Part shown: one piece after another, positions 34,112 to 41,510 of the stretch
Layout of the letters: the number at the start of each line of letters is the position of its first letter
How positions within the stretch are numbered: the stretch's first letter is position 1
From: Ectothiorhodospiraceae bacterium
GTDB lineage: Bacteria > Pseudomonadota > Gammaproteobacteria > HK1
DNA: 64,000 nt
Direction of reading: 5' to 3'
Assembly (NCBI GenBank): GCA_024234875.1
Contig: JACKNM010000016.1
Coordinates: 62,001 to 126,000, forward strand
Position numbers and translations under genes: made by a program
The notes under the pieces: generated by a model
What the model saw: the letters and a program-made list of their open reading frames with translations, nothing else
What the model was told of the DNA's origin: nothing
The model's database searches: none

Positions 34112-36840
34112 GCGCCGTCGTCGGCGGCGAGCAGGGCCTCGATGCTCGCGCAGAGCTCGTCGCAGTCGAACGGCTTGGCGAGCACCCGGCAGCGCGGGAT
34201 CTCGTCTCGGTTGTCGAGCACGCGATGACGGTCGTAGCCGGTGACGAGGACCATCGGATGGCTCGGGGCGCTGGCGCGAACCGCCTCCAGTAGCTCGACG
34301 CCGCCCATCTTCGGCATGACGACGTCGCTCACCGTGAGGTCGACGCGTGACTCCGGCGCGGCGAGCCGAGCCAGCGCGTCCAGCCCGTCGCGGGCCTCCA
34401 GCACCCGATAGTTGCGCCCGGACAGCATCTCGCAGGTCATCGCACGCACCGCGTCGTCGTCGTCGACCACCAGCACCGTCTCGCCGCGACCGACGTGACC
34501 TCGCGCCGGGGTCGGCGCGTCGCGCGTTCCCGGATCGGTGGTGAGCGGCAGGTAGACGTGCATCTCGGTGCCGCGCCCGCGCTCGCTCTCGACCTCGATC
34601 GCGCCGCCATGGTGCTGCACCGCGCCGAAGACCATGGCGAGTCCGAGGCCGGTGCCGCGACCGACCGGCTTGGTGGTGAAGAACGGCTCGAACAGCTTGT
34701 GCCGGTCGGGCTCGGCGATTCCCTCGCCGTTGTCGGCGACCGTCAGCCGGGCGTGGCGCCCCGCGGCGATGCCCGGATGGCGCGCGAGGAAGGCGGCGTC
34801 GGCGGTGTGCGAGGTGAGTCGTACCACGATGGTCGGATCCGGGCGGCCCTCGACCGCGTCCACCGCGTTGTTCACCAGGTTCATGATGACCTGCTGGATC
34901 TGGGTGGAGTCGGCGAGCACCGCCAGCGACTCGTCGCAGATCTCGGCCCGCCGGGTGATGCTGGCCGGGATGGCGGCGTCGGCGAGACGCATGCCTTCGC
35001 GCGCCAGCTCGTTCATCGACACGCTCTCGAGGTGCACCGTGCTCTGCCGCGAGAAGGTGAGGAGCTGCTGCACCATGCGCGCGGCGCGCGACACCAGCTC
35101 GTCGACGATCGCCATCTTCGCCGTCACCGCGGCGGGATCGGTGACGCGCAGCCTCGCCAGGTGGACGTTGCCCTGGATCGCGGCGAGGAAGTTGTTGAAG
35201 TCGTGCGCGATGCCGCCGACGAGCCGACCGACCGCCTCCATCTTCTGGGACTGCAGCAGACGCTGCTCGAGCAGCCGACGCTCGCTGACGTCGATGCCCA
35301 CCGCGATCACCACCCGCGCGCCGAAGTAGGTGCCCGGGTAGAGGTGGACCTCCTCCGGAAAGCTCTCGGTTCCGGCGCGGGCACCGCGGGCGTCGAGCGG
35401 CACCGCCACCCCCTTCATGGCGAGCGCCAGTGCATCGCGAAGGGTGGCGTCGGCCGGCGCGGCGGCGTCGCCGCGCGCGGGGACGAAGGGCGCGGGTCGG
35501 CCGATCGCCTGCTCCCGGGTGGTGCCGTGCAGACGCTGCGCGCCGGCATTGGCGTCGAGCACCCGACCATCACCGTCGAGGACGTAGACCGCCTCGTTCA
35601 GGCTGTCGAGGATGCCGCGGTAGCTCTGCTCGCTCTCCAGCACACGGCGCTCGGCGTTCTTGCGTGCGGTGATGTCGTCGTGGGTGCCGATCAGGCGTCG
35701 GGCGGCACCGGTCGTCGGGTCGACGATCTTCAGCGCGCGCGAGCGCACCATCACGTCGTGCCCGTCCCGATGCCGCATGCGCATCTCGACCTCGAACCCG
35801 TCGGCGCGCCCGGCGAGGTAGTCCTCGACCCGCGCGAGCACGCGCGCGCGGTCGTCGTCGTGCACCAGGCTGCCCCAGGTATCGAGGGTGGCGGGCAAGG
35901 CATCCGCCGCGTAGCCGAGCATGCCGAGCCAGCGCGGCGAGTAGTAGACCGCGTCGGTGGTGAGGTCCCAGTCCCACAGCCCCTCGTTCGCACCCTCCAT
36001 GGCGAGCTGGAAGCGCTCCTCGCTGGCGCGCAGTCGTCCCTCGACCTGCTTGCGGGCGGTGATGTCGAGAACCGTGCCGGCGGTGGCGAGCGGCGTGCCG
36101 TCCTCGCCGTAGGTGGTCTCGCCGCGCTCGTGGACCCACTTCTCGGTGCCGTCGGGCAGCAGCAGGCGATGCTCGACGTCATAGGGGGTGTGCTCGGCGA
36201 CGGCACGGTCGTAGGCGGCTTCCATCCAGTCGCGGTCGTCGGGGTGGACGACCCGTCGGAACACGCGCTCGGGCGTTTCCCCGCAGTCGGGGTCGACGCC
36301 GAAGATGCGGTAGGTCTCGTCGGACCACAGGAAGGTGTCGGCGACGAGACCTCGCTCCCAGTGCCCGAGCGCGGCGATTCGCTGCGCTCGGCGGTGCATC
36401 GCCTCCGAGGCCTCGAGCGCCGCCTGCGCCCGCTTGCTCTCGGTGAGGTCGCGCCACACGCAATACAGATGGGCCACCCCGTCCCACTCGATACGCGTGA
36501 GGGTGACCTCGACCGGAAACACCTCGCCCGAGCGGCGGAGGTGTCGCCATTCGAACCGGTGCACGCCCTCGCGGTGGGCGCGGGCGATCATCTCGTCGGC
36601 CTTGGTCCGCGAGTCGTGTCCGTCGGCCTGTGTCGGTGGCGACAGGACCGAGGGGTGGACGGCGCCGAGGGTCGCGACGTCGTCGTAGCCGAGCATCTGC
36701 GCGGCAGCGCGATTCCACCGCACGAAGGTTCCGCCCGGGTCGATGATCGAGCACGGGTCGGGATTGCGCTCGAACAGGACGTCGAAGCGGTCCTCGGGGG
36801 CGGTCGGGACCGGCGGGTGTCGCGCCGGCGTCGGCGTCAT
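34108..36840 (-). CDS. Hybrid sensor histidine kinase with four PAS domains and a C-terminal receiver
   Basis: 910 residues, no transmembrane segments, so a cytosolic sensor. Order: PAS (about 20-135, NPDPCSIIDPGG), PAS (about 150-275, ALGHWERGLVADTFLWSDET), PAS (about 280-400, ANEGLWDWDLTTDAVYYSPR), PAS (about 405-530, SLNEAVYVLDGDGRVLDANA), HisKA with GGIAHDFNNFLAAI, ATPase (VMNLVNNAVDAVEG, DNGEGI, GRGTGLGLAMVFG) and a receiver (LVVDDDDAVRAM, phosphoacceptor in TVSDVVMPKMGG). I start at ATG 36840, just before the first PAS; a 57-codon extension lacks character. The stimulus is unknown. Confidence 0.9.
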   Translation of the reverse strand: MTPTPARHPPVPTAPEDRFDVLFERNPDPCSIIDPGGTFVRWNRAAAQMLGYDDVATLGAVHPSVLSPPTQADGHDSRTKADEMIARAHREGVHRFEWRHLRRSGEVFPVEVTLTRIEWDGVAHLYCVWRDLTESKRAQAALEASEAMHRRAQRIAALGHWERGLVADTFLWSDETYRIFGVDPDCGETPERVFRRVVHPDDRDWMEAAYDRAVAEHTPYDVEHRLLLPDGTEKWVHERGETTYGEDGTPLATAGTVLDITARKQVEGRLRASEERFQLAMEGANEGLWDWDLTTDAVYYSPRWLGMLGYAADALPATLDTWGSLVHDDDRARVLARVEDYLAGRADGFEVEMRMRHRDGHDVMVRSRALKIVDPTTGAARRLIGTHDDITARKNAERRVLESEQSYRGILDSLNEAVYVLDGDGRVLDANAGAQRLHGTTREQAIGRPAPFVPARGDAAAPADATLRDALALAMKGVAVPLDARGARAGTESFPEEVHLYPGTYFGARVVIAVGIDVSERRLLEQRLLQSQKMEAVGRLVGGIAHDFNNFLAAIQGNVHLARLRVTDPAAVTAKMAIVDELVSRAARMVQQLLTFSRQSTVHLESVSMNELAREGMRLADAAIPASITRRAEICDESLAVLADSTQIQQVIMNLVNNAVDAVEGRPDPTIVVRLTSHTADAAFLARHPGIAAGRHARLTVADNGEGIAEPDRHKLFEPFFTTKPVGRGTGLGLAMVFGAVQHHGGAIEVESERGRGTEMHVYLPLTTDPGTRDAPTPARGHVGRGETVLVVDDDDAVRAMTCEMLSGRNYRVLEARDGLDALARLAAPESRVDLTVSDVVMPKMGGVELLEAVRASAPSHPMVLVTGYDRHRVLDNRDEIPRCRVLAKPFDCDELCASIEALLAADDGA

Positions 36841-36901
36841 CGGTCTGTGGCCCGGGCGGGTTGAGGGGTCGCAGACGTTGTCGGCCGCGGGGGCGAGAAC
36901 T

Positions 36902-37936
36902 TCAGAGCGCCGGGTCGAGCCGTAGCCAGCGGTAGCGATCGCTCGATCGCACCTCGATGCGCTCCACACCCATCCCGCGCAAGACGTCGATGGGCACGAT
37001 GTCGCCGGCACTGCGCTTGGCCCAGGCGCGGCGGTAGAACTCGGCCATGGAGGTGACGGGCTGGCTGTCGACGCCGAGGATGAGGTCCCCGCGCCGCAGC
37101 CCGGCCGCCTCGGCCGGCCCCTCCTCGGCCAGGTGGCGCACCAGGAGACGTCCCTCGAGCTCCTCGGTGTACATCCCGAGCCATGGCCGCGGCGGTACCG
37201 AATGGCCGTGGGTCAGCAGGTCGCCGATCGCCGCCTTGAGCCGGTCGACGGGAACGAACATGTTGCCGGGCACGATGCGCTCGCCGCGAAACGCGTCTCC
37301 CACCACCAGCGAGCCGATACCGAGCAACTCGCCCTCCGGGCCGACCAGCGCGGCCCCGCCGTAGAGCGGGTGCGGGGGGGAGGTGAAGATGGCGTCCTCG
37401 AGCAGGTACTCCCAGTACCCGGCGAATTCGCGACGGTCGACCACGAAGGCCGGGCGTGCCGCGTTCGCCCCGCCGTGGCTCGCCACCACCGCGTGTGCGC
37501 CGGCGACCAGGCCGCTCGAGTTGCCGAGGCGCATCGGCGCGATGTCGCCGACGCTGCCGACGGCACGAAGCAGGCCGAGGCCGCTGTCGTGGTCGTAGGC
37601 GACCACCTGGGCCGGAACCGTGTGCTGGGCGTCGAGCACGAGCTCGACGCTCGCGGCCTCCATGATGAGGTAGCCGATGGTGACCACCAGCCCGGCGCCG
37701 TCGATGAGCACGCCCGAGCCGGCGCGCTCGGTCCCGAGGTAGCTGGCGGTGCGGGCGGTGTCCGGGATGTGGGCGCGAACCCCGAGCACCGCCGCGAGCA
37801 CCGGCTCGACCGCCGAGCGCTCGGCGCTCTGGGCGCGGGCCGCGAGTCCGGGCCAGGCCACCGACAGCGCGACGGCGATGCCGACGATGGTGAGCAGGCG
37901 CCGCCGGTACGAGCCACTTCGCTCGGTCATGGGCAT
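36902..37936 (-). CDS. HtrA-like S1C protein with degenerate catalytic triad, plus PDZ domain
   Basis: 344 residues: signal peptide or anchor (about 10-36), trypsin-like fold (about 45-240) and PDZ (about 250-330, GPAEAAGLRRGDLILGVDSQ). Compared with DegP, the catalytic His position (VTNNHVV) is Tyr89 in VTIGYLI, the Asp (SDIAL) is Gly119 in DSGLGLL, and the Ser (GNSGG) is Tyr192 in PLYGG. All three residues are lost while the fold motifs GSGVLID and GELLGI remain, so this is probably a periplasmic non-proteolytic binding protein. Start may be ATG 37936 or 37930. A 61-base gap separates it from the kinase gene downstream. Confidence 0.85.
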   Translation of the reverse strand: MPMTERSGSYRRRLLTIVGIAVALSVAWPGLAARAQSAERSAVEPVLAAVLGVRAHIPDTARTASYLGTERAGSGVLIDGAGLVVTIGYLIMEAASVELVLDAQHTVPAQVVAYDHDSGLGLLRAVGSVGDIAPMRLGNSSGLVAGAHAVVASHGGANAARPAFVVDRREFAGYWEYLLEDAIFTSPPHPLYGGAALVGPEGELLGIGSLVVGDAFRGERIVPGNMFVPVDRLKAAIGDLLTHGHSVPPRPWLGMYTEELEGRLLVRHLAEEGPAEAAGLRRGDLILGVDSQPVTSMAEFYRRAWAKRSAGDIVPIDVLRGMGVERIEVRSSDRYRWLRLDPAL

Positions 37937-38303
37937 CTCGGGTGGTGCTCGGCGGCTCGCCGCGAAAGCCTGAAGACTACCTAGCTCCGAGCCGGCCCGG
38001 TAGCCTCGCCGATGGCGACCGCCGGGCGGCGCGTGGTCGGCTCGGCGGCCGTCACCGCGGGCCGTGGGTCGACCGCATCTCGGCGCCGATAGGAACCGGA
38101 GGGCCGTGGACCGGGATCGGCGGAATGTGGTAGAAAGCCGTCGCGTACGCGGACCGGGCAGGGGTGTCCGGCGGGCGGCCGGTGGTGGGCTCCCAGGAGC
38201 TTCACCGGGCCCTCGCGAGTGCCCTGGCCTTGCGTCCCATGGAGGGGAGCGAGCCCGCTCCGCCGGCGCAGTCCTGAGGTCACGGGTCGTCCGGGAGAGG
38301 CCA
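37937..38303. other. 367-base divergent intergenic region
   Basis: No gene is supported here. It separates the HtrA-like gene (minus) from parA (plus) and must contain both promoters. It is GC-rich with many short palindromes (for example CCGGGCCC-type tracts) but no tRNA, repeat copy or riboswitch that I can recognise. The only promoter-like element is the extended -10 listed separately; it leaves a parA leader of about 160 bases. Confidence 0.5.
38128..38136 (+). promoter_or_regulatory. Extended -10 element upstream of parA
   Basis: TGG plus TAGAAA, within GGAATGTGGTAGAAAGCC. TGn and a 4/6 hexamer support an extended -10 promoter; the -35 position (GACCGG) does not match. Confidence 0.3.
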
Positions 38304-39026
38304 ATGCGCCGAGTGATGGTCCTGAATCCCAAGGGCGGTTCAGGCAAGACGACCATCGCCACCAGTATCGCCAGCCTGTACGCGGCGCTGCGCCTGCCGA
38401 CGGTCCTCTTCGACCATGACGCGCAGGGGTCCAGCACGCGGTGGCTGCGGGTTCGTCCGAGCGCCATGCCGGAGATCCATGGCGTGGCCGCCTATCGCCA
38501 GCCGGTGGGGGTCACTCGTGCCTGGCAGCAACGGCTGCCGCAGGGGACCGAGCGGGTGGTCGTCGACACGCCGGCCGGCGTCCGCGCGGCGAATCTCATC
38601 GACCTGGTCCGCAAGGCCGACAACATCGTCGTGCCGGTGCTACCGTCGCACATCGACATCGACGCGGTGTCGGCCTTCCTCGACGATCTCGCCGCCCTGG
38701 AGCCAGTGCGGCTGGGTCAGACCAAGGTGGCGGTGGTCGCCAATCGAGTCCGCACCCGCAACGTCGTGTTCAAGGACCTGGAGCGCTTCCTGCGCCACGT
38801 CCGATTTCCGTTCGTGACCCGCCTGCGCGACTCGCAGAACTACGTTCGTGCCACCGAGCGCGGTCTCGGAATCCACGACCTCGACCGTCGGGCGACCCGG
38901 CTCGACCGCGACCAGTGGGGTCCGCTGCTGGCGTGGATCGAGGACCGCCCGGTCGACATCATCGGCGAGTGCGAGGGGCACGAGCCGCTGTCGCACGAGC
39001 CGGAGAGCTTCCCGCTGCCGCTGTAG
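38304..39026 (+). CDS. ParA-family ATPase, solitary
   Basis: 240 residues. Deviant Walker A KGGSGKTT at residues 10-17, the switch region LFDHDAQGSSTRWL and RVVVDTPAG, with VAVVANRVRTRNVVF later. This subgroup resembles the MinD/ParA-like partitioning ATPases that position protein complexes rather than plasmids. No parB or parS-like gene is adjacent, so its cargo is unknown. GGGAGAGG precedes ATG 38304. It is convergent with pgk. Confidence 0.88.
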   Translation: MRRVMVLNPKGGSGKTTIATSIASLYAALRLPTVLFDHDAQGSSTRWLRVRPSAMPEIHGVAAYRQPVGVTRAWQQRLPQGTERVVVDTPAGVRAANLIDLVRKADNIVVPVLPSHIDIDAVSAFLDDLAALEPVRLGQTKVAVVANRVRTRNVVFKDLERFLRHVRFPFVTRLRDSQNYVRATERGLGIHDLDRRATRLDRDQWGPLLAWIEDRPVDIIGECEGHEPLSHEPESFPLPL

Positions 39027-39039
39027 GGCGGCGGCCCCG

Positions 39040-39075
39040 GGGGACTGGCTCGCGCGAGAGCGCGTGTCCGTCCCC
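39040..39075. repeat. Dispersed palindromic repeat, copy 1
   Basis: Starts GGGGACTGGCTC and ends TGTCCGTCCCC; the outer arms match the copies at 39090-39124 and 56305-56340, the inner part differs (GCGCGAGAGCGCG). It forms a hairpin between the convergent parA and pgk genes. Confidence 0.65.
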
Positions 39076-39089
39076 ACCGCCACGGCCGG

Positions 39090-39124
39090 GGGGACAGGCA
39101 CCGCCCCCGGCGGAGCCAGTCCCC
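39090..39124. repeat. Dispersed palindromic repeat, copy 2
   Basis: GGGGACAGGCACCGCC, a short loop, then GGCGGAGCCAGTCCCC. Its reverse complement is almost identical to the copy at 56305-56340. It lies three bases before the end of pgk and could end transcription from either side. Confidence 0.8.
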
Positions 39125-39126
39125 GG

Positions 39127-40305
39127 CTAACCTCTCGCGCGGGCCTCCAGGGCCGCCACGCCAGGGAGGGTCTTGCCCTCGACGAACTCGAGGAACGCGC
39201 CGCCGCCGGTCGAGATGTAGGACACGCGGTCGGTGATGCCGAAGGCCTCGATGGCGGCGAGGGTATCGCCGCCGCCGGCGATCGAGAACGCATCGGATGC
39301 CGCCACCGCCTCGGCCACCGCGCGGGTGCCGGCTGCGAACGGTGCGAGCTCGAACACCCCGACCGGCCCGTTCCAGATCACGGTACCGGCGCCGCGGATG
39401 ATCGCCGCCAGCTCCGCCGCCGCGCCCGGGCCGATGTCCAGGATGCGGTCGCTCGGGCCGACCTCGGCCACCGGCACCACCCGGGCCGTGGCGTCCTCCG
39501 AGACCTCGGTGGCGACCACCACGTCGCCCGGCAGCGGGATGTCCGCGCCGCGCGCGCGGGCGCGCTCGATGAGGCGGCTCGCGACGTCGACCATGTCGCG
39601 CTCGGCCAGCGACTCGCCGATGGGATGGCCCGCGGCGGCGAGGAAGGTGTTGGCGATGCCGCCACCGACCACGAGCTGGTCCACCTTGTCGACCAGCGAC
39701 TCGAGCACGCCGAGCTTGGTCGAGACCTTCGAGCCGCCGACGATGGCCACCAGCGGGCGCGCCGGCGCGAGCAGCGCGCGGCCGAGCGCGTCGAGCTCGG
39801 CCGCCAGCAGCGGCCCGGCGCAGGCGATCGGCGCATGGCGGGCGACGCCGTGGGTCGAGGCCTGGGCGCGGTGGGCGGTGCCGAACGCGTCCATCACGTA
39901 GACGTCGCAGAGCGCGGCCATGCGGCGCGCGAGCGCGTCGTCGTCCTTTCCCTCACCAGGGTTGAAGCGCACGTTCTCGCACAGCACCACGTCCCCGGGG
40001 GCGACCTCGACGCCGTCGAGCCAGTCGCCGACCAGGCGCACCTCGCGGCCCAGGAGCTCGCCGAGACGGGCCGCCACCGGGGCGAGGGAGAAGGCGGGAT
40101 CGACCACCCCTTCCTTCGGCCGCCCGAGATGCGACATCACCATCACCCGCGCGCCGGCGCGGCAGGCGGCCTGGATGGTCGGAAGCGCGGCCGCGAGGCG
40201 GGCATCGCTGGTCACCCGGCCGTCCTTGATCGGCACGTTGAGATCCTCACGGATCAGCACGCGCTTGCCCGCGAGGGCCTGGTCGGACATGCGTAGGACG
40301 TTCAT
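39127..40305 (-). CDS. pgk: Phosphoglycerate kinase
   Basis: 392 residues (E. coli 387). Family stretches: RVLIREDLNVPIKDGRVTSD, MVMSHLGRPKEG, CENVRFNPGE, VIWNGPVGVFEL and GGGDTLAAIEAFG near the end. It interconverts 1,3-bisphosphoglycerate and 3-phosphoglycerate with ADP/ATP. ATG 40305 gives the N-terminus MNVLRMSDQALAGKRV, like other gammaproteobacterial Pgks. Last gene of the tkt-gap-pgk series; no pyruvate kinase follows, the strand changes instead. Confidence 0.97.
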   Translation of the reverse strand: MNVLRMSDQALAGKRVLIREDLNVPIKDGRVTSDARLAAALPTIQAACRAGARVMVMSHLGRPKEGVVDPAFSLAPVAARLGELLGREVRLVGDWLDGVEVAPGDVVLCENVRFNPGEGKDDDALARRMAALCDVYVMDAFGTAHRAQASTHGVARHAPIACAGPLLAAELDALGRALLAPARPLVAIVGGSKVSTKLGVLESLVDKVDQLVVGGGIANTFLAAAGHPIGESLAERDMVDVASRLIERARARGADIPLPGDVVVATEVSEDATARVVPVAEVGPSDRILDIGPGAAAELAAIIRGAGTVIWNGPVGVFELAPFAAGTRAVAEAVAASDAFSIAGGGDTLAAIEAFGITDRVSYISTGGGAFLEFVEGKTLPGVAALEARARG

Positions 40306-40429
40306 CGCAAGCGCTCATCTCTGACGCGGGACCCCTGCGGCAGGGTCTCCGCCGGGGTCGAGGCGTGTGACGGAAAGTCGGTCCCGACGGCCCGGGACCG
40401 CGGTCCCGGGCCGGGTGCTCGGCTCGCGA

Positions 40430-41443
40430 TCAGGCGGCGTTGACCAGCGCGATCGTCGTGTCGAGCATGCGGTTGGAGAAGCCCCACTCGTTGTCGTACC
40501 ACGAGGTGACCTTCACCAGGCGCTTGTCGATGACCTTGGTGAGCGGCGCCTCGTAGGTCGACGAGGCCGGGTCGTGGTTGAAGTCGATCGACACCAGCGG
40601 CTTGTCGTTGTAGGCGAGCACGCCCTTGAGCTCCTGCTCCGAGGCGGCCTTCATGATGGCGTCGATCTCCGCCTTGTCGGTGTCGCGGGCGGCGGTGAAG
40701 GTGAGGTCGACCATCGACACGTTGATGGTCGGCACGCGGACCGCGAAGCCGTCGAGCTTGCCGTTGAGCTCCGGCAGCACCAGACCGACCGCCTTCGCCG
40801 CACCGGTGCTGGTCGGAATCATCGACATCGTGGCCGACCGCGCGCGGCGCAGATCCGAGTGGTAGACGTCGGTCAGCACCTGGTCGTTGGTGTAGGCGTG
40901 GATGGTGGTCATCAGGCCGTGGAGAACGCCGATCTTGTCGTGCAGCGGCTTCACCAGCGGTGCCAGGCAGTTGGTGGTGCACGACGCGTTCGAGATCACG
41001 GTGTGCGAGGCGCGCAGCACCTGGTGGTTGACGCCGTAGACGACGGTGGCGTCGACGTCGGCGCCGCCGGGGGCGGAGATGATGACCTTCTTGGCCCCAC
41101 CCTGCAGGTGGGCGCCGGCCTTGGCCTTGCTGGTGAACAGCCCGGTGCACTCGAGGACCACCTCGACGCCCATCTCACCCCACGGGATCTTGGCCGGGTC
41201 GCGCTCGGAGACCACGCGGATGCGGTCGCCGTTGACCACCATGTCGTTGCCGTCGACGGTGACGGTGCCCGGGAAGCGCCCGTGGGCGGTGTCGTACTGC
41301 GTGAGGTGAGCGTTGGTGTTGGCGTCGCCCAGGTCGTTCACCGCGACGATCTGGATGTCGCCGGTGCGTCCCGACTCGTAGAGCGCGCGCAGCACGTTGC
41401 GCCCGATCCGCCCGTATCCGTTGATGCCGACCTTGATCGCCAT
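40430..41443 (-). CDS. gap: Glyceraldehyde-3-phosphate dehydrogenase
   Basis: 337 residues. NAD-binding N-terminus VGINGYGRIGRNVLRALYES, the catalytic cysteine in SNASCTTNCLAPL, and SWYDNEWGFSNRMLD at the end. VAVNDLGD after the second strand keeps the Asp that selects NAD over NADP. GGGAGA precedes ATG 41443. It lies 67 bases after tkt and 124 before pgk; that order occurs in autotrophic and other gammaproteobacteria and serves glycolysis, gluconeogenesis or the Calvin cycle. Confidence 0.97.
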   Translation of the reverse strand: MAIKVGINGYGRIGRNVLRALYESGRTGDIQIVAVNDLGDANTNAHLTQYDTAHGRFPGTVTVDGNDMVVNGDRIRVVSERDPAKIPWGEMGVEVVLECTGLFTSKAKAGAHLQGGAKKVIISAPGGADVDATVVYGVNHQVLRASHTVISNASCTTNCLAPLVKPLHDKIGVLHGLMTTIHAYTNDQVLTDVYHSDLRRARSATMSMIPTSTGAAKAVGLVLPELNGKLDGFAVRVPTINVSMVDLTFTAARDTDKAEIDAIMKAASEQELKGVLAYNDKPLVSIDFNHDPASSTYEAPLTKVIDKRLVKVTSWYDNEWGFSNRMLDTTIALVNAA

Positions 41444-41510
41444 GTCGTCTCCCGATGCTGCAGTTACAGATGTGTCAGGTGTCGGTCTCGCGCGTGTCCC
41501 GCCGCCTCGA

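Noticed and set aside
36902..37936. Calling this gene an active DegP/DegQ protease
   Set aside because: All three catalytic positions are changed on manual alignment to DegP.
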